Assembly (NCBI RefSeq): GCF_029674545.1
Contig: NZ_CP121354.1
Coordinates: forward strand, 3,047,001-3,111,000
DNA length: 64,000 nucleotides
DNA from: Mesorhizobium sp. WSM4904
GTDB taxonomy: Bacteria; Pseudomonadota; Alphaproteobacteria; Rhizobiales; Rhizobiaceae
Direction of reading: 5' to 3'
Positions within the stretch are counted from its first letter, which is position 1. Each line of letters opens with the position of its first letter. A model generated the notes under the pieces. That model was given only the letters and a program-made list of their open reading frames with translations, made no database searches and was not told the DNA's origin. The translations under genes and the position numbers were made by a program. Positions 8,179 through 16,253 of this stretch are shown here, piece after piece.

Positions 8179-9249
8179 GTGACAAGGTCCAGGCGGAACC
8201 TGCTCCTGTTGCTTGCAGCGGCAACGGCTGGGCTGGCGCTCTACAACAATCTCCTCGCGAGACAGGCATTGGCTGGACGTCCGCTCGGGCGCTTCATCCA
8301 CCTCCGCGGAACCACGCTGCATTTCCTGGAAGCGGGCAATGGGCAACCGGTGCTGCTCCTGCACGGCAACGGCGCTTCGGCGGAGGACTTCACAACAAGC
8401 GGCATCTTCGACAAAGCCGCTGCCAGGTATCGTGTGCTTGCCTTTGACAGGCCCGGCTTCGGCCTGAGCCCACGCCCGGTAGGCAGACCTTGGACAGCCG
8501 GCGCCCAGGCCGATCTCATCCAGGCCGCTGCCGAAAAACTCGGCATCGGGAGCTATGTGGTTGTCGGGCACTCATGGGGAGCCACCGTGGCGCTCGAGAT
8601 GGCGCGACGGCATCCCCGATCCGTCGCCGGTGTTGTCGTTGTCGCTGGCTACCATTATCCGCCGCCAAGGCTGGCACTTGCCATCTCGGCGCTGCCGGCC
8701 ATCCCGCTGATAGGTACGGTTTTGCGTCACGCCCTACTGCCTTCGTTGGTCAGGCTGAACTGGCGCTGGGCGATGGAGAAGATATTCCACCCGGCAACCG
8801 TCGCGACGCCTTTCGCAGCAACGACAAGGGGGCTCGCGAGCCGCCCCTCGCAACTGCGGTCCATCTCTGCGGAGTCGTTCCTGATGCTTGCCTCAGCACT
8901 GTTCCCACATCGTCAATATGCCGACATCGCCATTCCTGTTGGGATAATTGCCGGCGCCCGCGATCAGCTGTTCGATGCCAAGGCCGAGGCGCTACGGCTG
9001 CAGGCCGAGATAGACCACTCGCTGGTCGATATCGTCCGGGATGCTGGACATATGGTGCATCAAAGCAAGCCGCAGGCGGTTCTGACGATGATCGACAAGA
9101 TTGCCGCTTTCGCGAGCTTTGCCGGCCCGGTCTCTGGGAATCTATTCAACTCTCCGGTCCCTAAGACACGCCCGCGTCGACAGCACGAGGAACGTTCCGA
9201 TACGACGCTCCGGGGCTGCTTTGTCCAGACGAGGAGGTTGCCCCTTTGA
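8179..9249 (+). CDS. Alpha/beta hydrolase, membrane-anchored
   Basis: 356 residues beginning at a GTG. An N-terminal hydrophobic segment (NLLLLLAAATAGLALYNNLLA) suggests a signal anchor. The hydrolase fold follows: oxyanion HGNG near residue 61, the nucleophile elbow GHSWGA near 131, the acid in GARDQLF near 258 and the histidine in AGHMVH near 288. The substrate cannot be read; epoxide-, haloalkane- or ester-type hydrolases share this layout. The last 45 residues after the fold are basic, low in structure and perhaps read-through of a decayed stop. It is co-directional with the stress genes around it. Confidence 0.85.
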   Translation: MTRSRRNLLLLLAAATAGLALYNNLLARQALAGRPLGRFIHLRGTTLHFLEAGNGQPVLLLHGNGASAEDFTTSGIFDKAAARYRVLAFDRPGFGLSPRPVGRPWTAGAQADLIQAAAEKLGIGSYVVVGHSWGATVALEMARRHPRSVAGVVVVAGYHYPPPRLALAISALPAIPLIGTVLRHALLPSLVRLNWRWAMEKIFHPATVATPFAATTRGLASRPSQLRSISAESFLMLASALFPHRQYADIAIPVGIIAGARDQLFDAKAEALRLQAEIDHSLVDIVRDAGHMVHQSKPQAVLTMIDKIAAFASFAGPVSGNLFNSPVPKTRPRRQHEERSDTTLRGCFVQTRRLPL

Positions 9250-9300
9250 GAGCAAAGCCCGAGGGGAAATGAGAACTCGCTAAAAAGCTGCTCGTCCAGG

Positions 9301-9325
9301 GGAACATCGCGGCGGGCGGGAGGTT
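9301..9325 (+). promoter_or_regulatory. EcfG-type promoter candidate for the 9350-11299 operon
   Basis: GGAAC at 9301-9305, 16 bases, GGTT at 9322-9325. The -10 end is 24 nt before the ATG of the 24-residue membrane peptide that starts the operon. Confidence 0.72.
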
Positions 9326-9349
9326 CGGATTAGATCGAGGAGGTGCACC

Positions 9350-9424
9350 ATGAACAGTGTCATCTATCTGATAGGTCTGATTGTCGTTGTGCTAGCAGTG
9401 CTTTCCTTCCTCGGCTTTCACTAG
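9350..9424 (+). CDS. 24-residue single-span membrane peptide
   Basis: A very short gene, MNSVIYLIGLIVVVLAVLSF plus LGFH. It is one transmembrane helix with almost no soluble part. It has a strong GAGGAGGTGCACC ribosome site directly before the ATG and an EcfG-type promoter 24 nt upstream. The next gene starts nine bases after its stop, behind its own AGGAGG. Small hydrophobic peptides of this pattern are common in front of stress genes in rhizobia. It may act as a membrane-stress peptide or small regulator of the downstream holin-like protein; this is inference. Confidence 0.75.
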   Translation: MNSVIYLIGLIVVVLAVLSFLGFH

Positions 9425-9432
9425 GAGGCACC

Positions 9433-10047
9433 ATGCAGCGCGAGAATGATCGGGGCCGCGAGACCGCCGACTTTTCCGAGGCGAAGGACGAAGTTTCCGA
9501 CCGAATCCGGCAAGAAACCCAAAGCGCCGGCGAAGCTCTTCACGATGCTCGCGACGAGGTCGCCCGCAGGGCGGAGGCTTATGCCGCGGAAGCTCGGCAG
9601 GCTGCCGCCGAAAAGGCGGAGCAGACGCAGCGCGATATCGGATCGAGCCTGGCCGCTTTCGGCGGCGCCCTGCGCGCCGCGAGCGACCACTTGGCCAACA
9701 GTGACCAGAGTGCGGTCTCCAATTTCATGCAGGAGGCCGCAAGCGGGCTGGAACGGCTGTCCTCCTCGTGGAAAGAGAAGTCGTTCGGACAGGTGCTTGA
9801 AGACGTTCAGTCCTTTGGCCGCCGAAATCCTGGAGCGCTTCTTGCCGGTTCGGTCCTGGCGGGATTGGCACTTGGCCGCTTCGTAAAGGCTTCGCCGCCC
9901 GGCACGCGCCACCCGACGCAGGACGCGGCCAAACCTGAACATTCCGGACAAACCGGCATCGGAACGAGCGCGCGCCGGGATAACGCTCCAGCAAATTGGG
10001 GTTCCGATGGCGGCATACCCGGCAAAGCAGCGGAGCTGAAGAAATGA
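9433..10047 (+). CDS. Coiled-coil stress protein with C-terminal hydrophobic segment
   Basis: 204 residues. The first 90 are an Ala/Glu/Gln/Arg-rich helix predicted to form a coiled coil (EALHDARDEVARRAEAYAAE and following). Then comes SVSNFMQEAASGLERLSSSW-type amphipathic helix and a glycine-rich hydrophobic stretch (NPGALLAGSVLAGLALGRFV) typical of a hairpin into the membrane. The tail is polar. AGGAGGCACC precedes the ATG. Its stop overlaps the next ATG by four bases, so the two proteins are co-translated. No enzyme motif is visible; a membrane-associated stress protein is most likely. Confidence 0.8.
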   Translation: MQRENDRGRETADFSEAKDEVSDRIRQETQSAGEALHDARDEVARRAEAYAAEARQAAAEKAEQTQRDIGSSLAAFGGALRAASDHLANSDQSAVSNFMQEAASGLERLSSSWKEKSFGQVLEDVQSFGRRNPGALLAGSVLAGLALGRFVKASPPGTRHPTQDAAKPEHSGQTGIGTSARRDNAPANWGSDGGIPGKAAELKK

Positions 10048-10436
10048 GCACTCAGGATAATCCAAGTCTCGGCATATTGGTCGCCGATCTGGCGCAACAG
10101 GTCAGCACGCTCGTGCAAACGGAGGCGAGGCTCCTAAGAGCGGAGATCTCGGAGAATGCGACCAGGGCTGGCGCAGGCGCCGTCGAGGTGCTGGGCGGCG
10201 CGATATGCCTGCTCGCAGCGCTGCTGGTTTTGTTGCAGGCACTCGTCATCGCCCTGGCCCGCCTTGGTCTGGGCGCCGGGTGGTCCGCTTTGCTCATCGG
10301 CGTCGTCGTGGCCGTGCTTGGGGTGATCCTGTTGCGGACCGGCACGGCGAGCATGGCGCTTTCCGAGCTCGCGCCGGACCGCACACAGGAACAGCTCAAG
10401 CGTGACGTGAAAGTGATCAAGGAACAAGCGAGATGA
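10044..10436 (+). CDS. Phage holin family (holin-X like) membrane protein
   Basis: 130 residues. An amphipathic N-terminal helix (LGILVADLAQQVSTLVQTEARLLRAEI) is followed by two transmembrane helices (VLGGAICLLAALLVLLQALV and WSALLIGVVVAVLGVILL) and a charged tail (QLKRDVKVIKEQAR). This is the layout of the widespread PF07332 'holin-X' proteins. These are chromosomal, not phage lysis genes, and often sit beside DUF3618 genes, as here. Both ends overlap neighbours by ATGA. A role in membrane-stress adaptation is inferred from context. Confidence 0.85.
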   Translation: MSTQDNPSLGILVADLAQQVSTLVQTEARLLRAEISENATRAGAGAVEVLGGAICLLAALLVLLQALVIALARLGLGAGWSALLIGVVVAVLGVILLRTGTASMALSELAPDRTQEQLKRDVKVIKEQAR

Positions 10437-11299
10437 CCGAGAGATCCGCAGCCGAGATCGAACGCGAGGCGGAAGCTACGCGCGCAAGGGTGGTGGCGAC
10501 CGCCGACTCCATTCGCGACAAAATGACCCCCGGGCAGCTCTTCGACGAATTTACTGGGCTTTTCAGAGGCAGCGCGGGCTCCGACATGCTTCACAACCTG
10601 AAGGCCCAGGTGCGGGACAATCCGTTGCCGCTGACTGTGATCGGCGCGGGCCTGGCCTGGCTGATGTTGGGCAGCGGCGCTTCCGCCACCTCAGCTGATA
10701 CCGATGATGCGACGCGGCGCGGTCCTGGCCCCGATCATCGATCATTCGGCGCTGGAATCGGTTCGACCGCCTCGGATGCCGCGGACTCTGTTGCCGAAGC
10801 GGCCAGCGGAGCGGCCGGAACTGTCGCGGGAATGTCAACCGAAGCTGCCGGCACAATGTCGAACGTGGCAAGCAGCGCAGCCGACACACTGGCGAGTTCG
10901 GCGGCGGCTGCGGCCGACATGGCAACGAGTGCCGGCCGCTCGGCGCATGGTATGCTTCAGGACCAGCCTCTCGCTGCAGCCGCCATCGGCCTCGCCATCG
11001 GCGCTGCGATCGGCGCCATGCTGCCCCACACTGAGGTCGAGGATGAGCGATTGGGTGCCTATCGCGAGAGGCTTCGGGACAGTGCCGAAGACACTTTGAA
11101 AGAAGGCCTCGACGCTGCAAAGCAAGTCGCGGCCGAAGCCTACCAGACGGCGAGCGACGAAGCCGGACGGCAGGCCTCGAGCGAGGGAACGCTGGCCGAC
11201 AAGGTCGGCGGCGTCGTCAAAGCCGCGGCCGACAAGACCGACGAATCGGTGCGAGAACAATTCTCCGGTTCCGACCTGTCCTCGTCCCGGAAATCTTGA
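10433..11299 (+). CDS. DUF3618 protein ('nutrient deprivation-induced' type)
   Basis: 288 residues. The first 45 (SAAEIEREAEATRARVVATADSI then RDKMTPGQLFDE) are the DUF3618 helix. A short hydrophobic segment follows (NPLPLTVIGAGLAWLMLGSG). The middle is an Ala/Ser/Thr-rich repeat (AASAADT, GAAGTVAGMSTEAAG), then a glycine-zipper-like membrane stretch (AAAIGLAIGAAIGAMLP) and a charged helical tail. In rhizobia such proteins are annotated as nutrient-deprivation-induced. It ends the four-gene operon that starts at 9350. No catalytic residue is seen. Confidence 0.85.
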   Translation: MTERSAAEIEREAEATRARVVATADSIRDKMTPGQLFDEFTGLFRGSAGSDMLHNLKAQVRDNPLPLTVIGAGLAWLMLGSGASATSADTDDATRRGPGPDHRSFGAGIGSTASDAADSVAEAASGAAGTVAGMSTEAAGTMSNVASSAADTLASSAAAAADMATSAGRSAHGMLQDQPLAAAAIGLAIGAAIGAMLPHTEVEDERLGAYRERLRDSAEDTLKEGLDAAKQVAAEAYQTASDEAGRQASSEGTLADKVGGVVKAAADKTDESVREQFSGSDLSSSRKS

Positions 11300-11318
11300 T
11301 GCTTTTTAACACGTCCAA

Positions 11319-11343
11319 GGAACAATGCGCGCCACCCTCGGTT
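11319..11343 (+). promoter_or_regulatory. EcfG-type promoter candidate for the ferritin-like gene
   Basis: GGAAC at 11319-11323, 16 bases, GGTT at 11340-11343. The -10 end is 29 nt before the ATG at 11373, so the ferritin-like gene is its own unit rather than part of the preceding operon. Confidence 0.7.
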
Positions 11344-11372
11344 TGGGCAGCGTCAACGATGGAGACACTGCA

Positions 11373-11882
11373 ATGGCTGAATCGCGCGAATGGCTTGTTC
11401 AATGGCTGAGGGACGCTCACGCAATGGAGGAACAGGCCGAGACGATGCTGTCGGGCCAATTGAGTCGGATAGACAGTTACCCTGAACTCAGCGAGCGAAT
11501 CCGTAGCCATCTGGAAGAAACGAAAGAGCAGTCCAGACGGCTGAAGACCTGCCTGGATGGCCTCGACGAAGGATCGTCCGTGCTGAAGGACGCAGGCGGC
11601 AAGCTGACCGCCACCGCGCAGTCTATCAGCGGCGTCTTCGCCGGTGACGAAGTCATGAAAGGCTCTCTGGCGAGCTACACGTTCGAGCATATGGAAATCG
11701 CGTCCTACACGATCCTCATCGCTGCGGCCAATGCAGTGGGCGAAGCCGAGATTGCCCGCGTGTGCGAACAGAACCTGCGCGAAGAGGAAGCCATGGCCGA
11801 GTGGCTGAAGGACCACCTTCCGCAGGTCACCCAGACGTTCCTGACGCGTGCGGAAGCAGACAGCGACAGCGCCAAGCGCTGA
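11373..11882 (+). CDS. Ferritin-like DUF892 (YciE/YciF) protein
   Basis: 169 residues of the DUF892 family: a four-helix ferritin-like bundle (EWLVQWLRDAHAMEEQAETML, HLEETKEQSRRLKTCLDGL, LASYTFEHMEIASYTILIAA, VCEQNLREEEAMAEWL). The spaced E, E-x2-H-type residues (E-EQAE, HLEETKEQ, FEHMEIASY, EEEAMAEW) are compatible with a di-iron site. YciE/F proteins respond to osmotic and general stress. The start at 11373 follows GGAG at about 9 nt and an EcfG-type promoter; the frame opens earlier only through the promoter itself. Confidence 0.87.
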   Translation: MAESREWLVQWLRDAHAMEEQAETMLSGQLSRIDSYPELSERIRSHLEETKEQSRRLKTCLDGLDEGSSVLKDAGGKLTATAQSISGVFAGDEVMKGSLASYTFEHMEIASYTILIAAANAVGEAEIARVCEQNLREEEAMAEWLKDHLPQVTQTFLTRAEADSDSAKR

Positions 11883-11890
11883 GACGGCGA

Positions 11891-11968
11891 TTAGAGCGGT
11901 TCACTGTTTCACGGAAACGGCGAACCGCCTCATCTTCTTGTTTTGACCTAGTTCCGGACGGAACCGCG
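11891..11968. repeat. Rhizobial-type intergenic palindromic repeat
   Basis: AGAGCGGTTC at 11893-11902 mirrors GAACCGC at 11922-11928 around CTGTTTCACGGAAACGG, and TTCCGGACGGAACCG follows near 11953-11967. Both halves resemble a short palindromic element I know as frequent between genes of Mesorhizobium and relatives. Nothing else is visible between the ferritin-like gene and the cytochrome gene. Confidence 0.55.
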
Positions 11969-12059
11969 GGCGAGCGGCCTGCCTGTCTGCCTATTCGTCA
12001 TTCTCATCCTGGAACCGCGGTGATCTTGCACGCGGCTTGCGATCTCGGTCCCTTGCGGA

Positions 12060-12476
12060 TCATCTCAGCCCGTAGAGGTAGGCCGCGACATCGCGCGCCT
12101 GCTGCTCGGTGATCCTTGTCGACGGCATGGCGGTGTGCGGATTGATTTCCCGTGCCGAGCGGATCCAGCGGATCAGGTTCTCCGGATTGTTCGCCAGCAC
12201 ACCCCCGATGTAGATGCGCCCGGCAAGGCTGCCGTCGAGCCGCGGCCCGACCTGACCTTGCGCCCCCGGCACGCCGGCAATTGTATGGCAGCCGGAGCAG
12301 CCATTCGCGGTCATGATCGGAATGGCGCGATCCCCCACGCCGCCGGTTGCGACATCGGACTCGTGCCGAACACGCTCGCGCCGGTCAATCCACAGGCTTC
12401 CCGCCGCGACCCCGATGGCCAGAAGCACGACACCGACGATCACGCCACTGAGCAGCTTAGCCAGGTCGGAGCGCAT
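12060..12476 (-). CDS. Membrane-anchored monohaem cytochrome c
   Basis: 138 residues. One N-terminal membrane helix (LLSGVIVGVVLLAIGVAAGSLW) is followed by a periplasmic domain with the haem motif CSGCH near residue 59. The distal methionine is probably in TAMPSTRITEQQ. Last gene of the minus-strand XoxF/caa3 operon, its start overlapping the CtaG stop by 20 bases. It likely passes electrons into the oxidase, or is the dehydrogenase's own electron acceptor; the sequence does not decide. Confidence 0.88.
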   Translation of the reverse strand: MRSDLAKLLSGVIVGVVLLAIGVAAGSLWIDRRERVRHESDVATGGVGDRAIPIMTANGCSGCHTIAGVPGAQGQVGPRLDGSLAGRIYIGGVLANNPENLIRWIRSAREINPHTAMPSTRITEQQARDVAAYLYGLR

Positions 12477-13335
12477 GGGCCGCCTCCCTGGTTCCGCTGT
12501 TGCTTATCCAGAGGCCGGCGAGCAGCAAAGCGGCTCCGCCGTAGATCAGCCCGGCCGGCACCCACATCACAAGCCCGGCGAGTTGCTGATCCTCGAGCGG
12601 GCTCAGGCGCCAGAGCGCGGCGCCGGAGGCATTTTCCGGGTACCAGAGTCTTGGCGAGACCAGCAGCAGGACGCCAAGCAAGCCGGTGTGCAGGGAGGTG
12701 AAGAACAGATGCATGACGGAGATGCCATAGGTCTGCTGTCGGCCGGAGCGCGGCAGAAGCACCCACCAGAACAGCAAGCCAGTGCCGAGGAAGCTCGCAT
12801 GCTGCGCATAATGCAGCACACCCTGCTGCAGCGCTGCCTCGAACAGCACCGGGATATGCCAGATCCAGATCGCTATTCCATGGAGGATCGTCGCGCTGAG
12901 CGGACGAGCGGCGAAGGCCCAGAGCGCCTGCAGCACCTTGCCATGGGTGAGCTTTCCCGTCTCTCGACGGAGTGTGGTTGGCAATGCCCACATCAAGGCC
13001 GCGCCGGGACTGGCGGCGACAAGAAGCGGCGCCGCCACGGCCATCAGCAATTCATGCTCGACCATATGGGCAGAAAACACCCGCTCGCCGAGCGCATGGA
13101 TGGGGCTGACCAGCGCAACGGTCAGCACGCTCCAGCCGGCCGCGAACAACAGAGCTTGCTGCAGCCGCTCGTGACGGCCTCGGCCGCTGCGACGCCACAG
13201 ACGACCTGCGCCGATCCCATAGATCATAGCGATCGCCAGCAAGGGAAGGGTGATGGGTAGCGCCAACGTCCATCCGGCTTCCGGCGCACCGGCGCCGTAG
13301 CAGATAGAGGTCGAGAAGAACACTTCGAGGCTCAT
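12457..13335 (-). CDS. ctaG: Cytochrome c oxidase assembly protein, caa3-type CtaG
   Basis: 292 residues from the ATG at 13335, whose codon overlaps the upstream stop. About seven transmembrane helices fit the caa3_CtaG family, a copper-delivery/assembly factor distinct from Cox11. Conserved His and Met-rich positions are present: HALGERVFSAHMVEHELLMAV, ILHGIAIWIWHIPVLFEAAL, HYAQHASFLGTGLLFWW and MHLFFTSLHTGLLG. It acts in the cytoplasmic membrane on the CuB or CuA site of the oxidase encoded just upstream. The frame is open further upstream, but that part is antisense-like and has no ribosome site. Confidence 0.92.
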   Translation of the reverse strand: MSLEVFFSTSICYGAGAPEAGWTLALPITLPLLAIAMIYGIGAGRLWRRSGRGRHERLQQALLFAAGWSVLTVALVSPIHALGERVFSAHMVEHELLMAVAAPLLVAASPGAALMWALPTTLRRETGKLTHGKVLQALWAFAARPLSATILHGIAIWIWHIPVLFEAALQQGVLHYAQHASFLGTGLLFWWVLLPRSGRQQTYGISVMHLFFTSLHTGLLGVLLLVSPRLWYPENASGAALWRLSPLEDQQLAGLVMWVPAGLIYGGAALLLAGLWISNSGTREAAHALRPG

Positions 13336-13673
13336 CGCAGGCACTCGTCGAGGATGAGCGCCGCGCTGCCCTGCATGACGATGACGAGGGCGAACAGCAG
13401 CGCCGCGAGCATCCCGAGATCGGCGACGAAACGCTCGGTGCCGCGTGTGCGCTCGGGCTTGAAGGCGGCGCCGCCCTGCCGCTTCGCCCGCCATGACAGC
13501 GCGCCGCCGAGCAGCGAAAACACCGCGAGCAACAGCGCCAACGGGAGCACCACCTGCACCTGGCGATTGCACTGCCAGTGCACGAGCGCGTAGTTCAGCT
13601 GCGTCGAAATTGCCCAGGCCAAAGGCCCCGACAACAAACCTCCCCAGGACGTGCCAAGCCGCAGCGCGCGCAT
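13332..13673 (-). CDS. Small membrane protein of the caa3 oxidase operon
   Basis: 113 residues with about three transmembrane helices (GGLLSGPLAWAISTQLNYALV, VVLPLALLLAVFSLLGGALSW, LGMLAALLFALVIVMQGSAALIL). It sits between CoxC and CtaG, one base after the CoxC stop and overlapping CtaG by four bases. That is the usual place for an uncharacterised subunit-IV-like protein. No metal-binding motif is seen. A structural or assembly role is inferred from position. Confidence 0.82.
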   Translation of the reverse strand: MRALRLGTSWGGLLSGPLAWAISTQLNYALVHWQCNRQVQVVLPLALLLAVFSLLGGALSWRAKRQGGAAFKPERTRGTERFVADLGMLAALLFALVIVMQGSAALILDECLR

Positions 13674-13674
13674 C

Positions 13675-14280
13675 TCAGCCCCACCTCGGTAGCCAGTATA
13701 TGAGCAGGTAGATCGGGATCCAGGTGAGGACCACGAAATCCCAGTAGAAGACATTGTCGCCGACATCGCCGAAGCGCCGGCCGCTATAGCCATGGTGCGT
13801 AAACATCAGCACTGTCAGAACGATCGTATCGCCGACATCGGTGATCAGATGCGTGGTGTGGAGCCCGAGCAGCACCCAGAGCATCGAGCCGTAGGCGTTC
13901 GTGTCCCAATAGATGTTCAGCGCCGGAAACTCGAACCAGCGCACGATGAGCGGTGCAACGCCGAGCAGCGACATCACCACCATGCCGATCCGCACCGGCC
14001 CGATCGCACATTCCTTGGCGTAGCGGTTGAGCATATGGTTCGGCACCAGGCTGACGATGAGAAGCAGCGTCACGATCGTTCCCGGCCAATGGTTGGGCTG
14101 CGGGGCGCTTAGCCGCCAGTTGGGCCACAACGTCGCGAGATAGAGATGGGCCCCGGCGGCCAGCGCAAAGCCCGTGCCTTCCAGCGCCATGAAGCCAAGC
14201 GTGCCCCACCAGGTGGGGCTGCGCGGACCATGTCCAAAGGTCGGCAGGCCGGAAATATCCATGGCAGGGCGCTGGTTCAT
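13675..14280 (-). CDS. coxC: Cytochrome c oxidase subunit III
   Basis: 201 residues and five membrane helices, the short form of subunit III seen in caa3 and bo3 oxidases (mitochondrial-type aa3 has about 260). Recognisable parts: WWGTLGFMALEGTGFALAAGAHLYL near the start, LLLIVSLVPNHMLNR, LWVLLGLHTTHLITDV and the C-terminal VGDNVFYWDFVVLTWIPIYLLIY. The Glu in ALEGTGF corresponds to the conserved helix III glutamate. Start overlaps the CoxA stop by four bases. Stabilises the catalytic subunit and proton uptake. Confidence 0.93.
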   Translation of the reverse strand: MNQRPAMDISGLPTFGHGPRSPTWWGTLGFMALEGTGFALAAGAHLYLATLWPNWRLSAPQPNHWPGTIVTLLLIVSLVPNHMLNRYAKECAIGPVRIGMVVMSLLGVAPLIVRWFEFPALNIYWDTNAYGSMLWVLLGLHTTHLITDVGDTIVLTVLMFTHHGYSGRRFGDVGDNVFYWDFVVLTWIPIYLLIYWLPRWG

Positions 14281-16253
14281 TCCTCGTCCTCCGGATCGCC
14301 TTTCGGCCAGAACCAGCCAATCAGGGTAACGGCGATCGGCGCGGCGCCCCAGACAATCGCCCAGGGTGTGAAGATTGAGTAGAGGAAGGTGCCGCCCACG
14401 GCGATGGCCGCCAGCAGCGGCCAGATCGACGGCGTCGCCGATTTTTCGCGGATGTCGGGATGGGCCTCCGCCACTGTCGAGATGATCAGTTCGCGAGCAT
14501 CGACGCGAAGCCCGGTCGCGACGGGAAGCGGCTCGCGTTCGGCCCAGAGCGGCTCGACATTCGTCACGACCGGAATGCGCGCGAAATTATAGCTGGGCGG
14601 CGGCGAGGACGTCGCCCATTCCAGCGTGCCGGCGTCCCAGGGATTGTCGCCGGCTGGCGCACCCTTCAACACGCTGTGGACGAGGTTGAAGGCAAACAGC
14701 ACGAAGCTCAGGAAGAAGAGCACCGCGCCGGCGCTGATGAAGAGATTGATGTTCCCCCAGCCGAGCTCGGCCGGATAGGTGTAGACCCTGCGCGGCATGC
14801 CCCAGAGACCGACGATGTGCATGGGGAAGAAAGCCGCGTTGAAGCCGATCAGGGCGAGCCAGAAATGCCAGCGCCCGAGGCGCTCGCTCATCATGCGGCC
14901 GGTGATCTTGGGGAACCAGAAATAAGCCGCGCCGAGCAGCGGAAAGACCGCGCCGCCGATCAGCACGTAATGGAAGTGAGCGACGACGAAATAAGTATCG
15001 TGCACCTGAAGGTCGAGCGGCACGGAGGCCAGCATGACGCCGGTGAGGCCGCCGATGACGAAGATGAAGAAGAAGCCGAGGACGAACAGCAGCGGCGTGC
15101 GGATCACCGGCCTGCCGTCCCAGAGAGTCGCCAGCCAGCAGAAGATCTGAATACCGTTGGGGATGGCGATCATCATGCTGGACGCGGTGAAGACGCTGGC
15201 GCCGAGCTTCGGCAGTCCGGTCGCGAACATGTGGTGGACCCAGAGGCCGAACGATAGGAAACCGACGGCGATCAGCGACAGGACCAGACCGAGATGGCCG
15301 AACACCGGGCGCCGGGCGAAGGCCGGAATGATGGCGGAGACCATGCCCGTAGCCGGCAGGAAGATGATGTAGACTTCAGGATGACCGAAGAACCAGAACA
15401 GGTGCTGGAACAGCAGCGCGTCGCCGCCTTCGGCCGGGTTGAAGATGTGCGTGCCGACGAGCCGGTCGAGGATCAGGAAGGTCGAGGTGATCATCACGGC
15501 CGGCATGGCGAAGACGACGACAAAGGACGTGACCAGAAGCGACCAGACATAGAGCGGGATCTTGTCGAGTGACATGCCAGGCGCGCGCTGCTTGAATACG
15601 GTGACGATGGTCGCGACGGCGACAGCCAGCGAGGACACCTCGGTGTAGGTGATCATCTGCGCCCAGACGTCGGCGCGCTTGCCGGGCCCGTATTCCGGGC
15701 CGGACAGCGGCACATAGGCGAACCAGCCGACATCCGGCGCCATCGAGAGGGCGAAGGATACCCAGGCGAAAAGCCCGCCTGAGACATAGACCCAGTAGCT
15801 GAAGGCATTGAGGCGGGGGAAGGCGATGTTGCGGGTGCCGACCATCAACGGAACCAGATAGATCCCGGTCGCCTGCACGATGGGCACGGCGAACAGGAAC
15901 ATCATGGTGACGCCGTGCATCGTGAACAGCTGGTTGTAGAGATCCGGGCCAATCAGGCCGCGTTGCGGGCCCGACAGCTGAATGCGCATGGCGACGGCAT
16001 TGAGCCCGCCCAAACACAGGAACAGGAAGGCGGTGATCAGGTATCTTCGTGCGATGACCTTATGGTCGACGCTCGACAGCGCGCCGATGATGCCGGCAGG
16101 CGTGCGCCACGTCCGCGCCAGCCAGCGATGCAGGCTGGCGTCATCCATGCCGGTGTCGCGCGGTCCGTCTCGCCCTGGTGCGATATCGCCTTTGGCGGAT
16201 GCCTCGCGCTCCGGCGGCAAATCGCGTTCGCTTGTGAGATCCGCGCTGCTCAT
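14277..16253 (-). CDS. coxA: Cytochrome c oxidase subunit I
   Basis: 658 residues from the ATG at 16253; the open frame extends upstream but without protein character. A hydrophilic N-terminus precedes a standard haem-copper oxidase core. The low-spin haem ligand is in FTMHGVTMMFLF. GHPEVYI near residue 290 carries the helix VI glutamate and cross-linked Tyr of type A1 enzymes. LGLVLSLIAVGFLSFGLWVHHMF holds two CuB histidines, and VAHFHYVLIGGAVFP the two haem ligands near the end. It reduces oxygen to water and pumps protons. It overlaps CoxB upstream and CoxC downstream by four bases each, so the subunits are translated as a set. Confidence 0.96.
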   Translation of the reverse strand: MSSADLTSERDLPPEREASAKGDIAPGRDGPRDTGMDDASLHRWLARTWRTPAGIIGALSSVDHKVIARRYLITAFLFLCLGGLNAVAMRIQLSGPQRGLIGPDLYNQLFTMHGVTMMFLFAVPIVQATGIYLVPLMVGTRNIAFPRLNAFSYWVYVSGGLFAWVSFALSMAPDVGWFAYVPLSGPEYGPGKRADVWAQMITYTEVSSLAVAVATIVTVFKQRAPGMSLDKIPLYVWSLLVTSFVVVFAMPAVMITSTFLILDRLVGTHIFNPAEGGDALLFQHLFWFFGHPEVYIIFLPATGMVSAIIPAFARRPVFGHLGLVLSLIAVGFLSFGLWVHHMFATGLPKLGASVFTASSMMIAIPNGIQIFCWLATLWDGRPVIRTPLLFVLGFFFIFVIGGLTGVMLASVPLDLQVHDTYFVVAHFHYVLIGGAVFPLLGAAYFWFPKITGRMMSERLGRWHFWLALIGFNAAFFPMHIVGLWGMPRRVYTYPAELGWGNINLFISAGAVLFFLSFVLFAFNLVHSVLKGAPAGDNPWDAGTLEWATSSPPPSYNFARIPVVTNVEPLWAEREPLPVATGLRVDARELIISTVAEAHPDIREKSATPSIWPLLAAIAVGGTFLYSIFTPWAIVWGAAPIAVTLIGWFWPKGDPEDEE

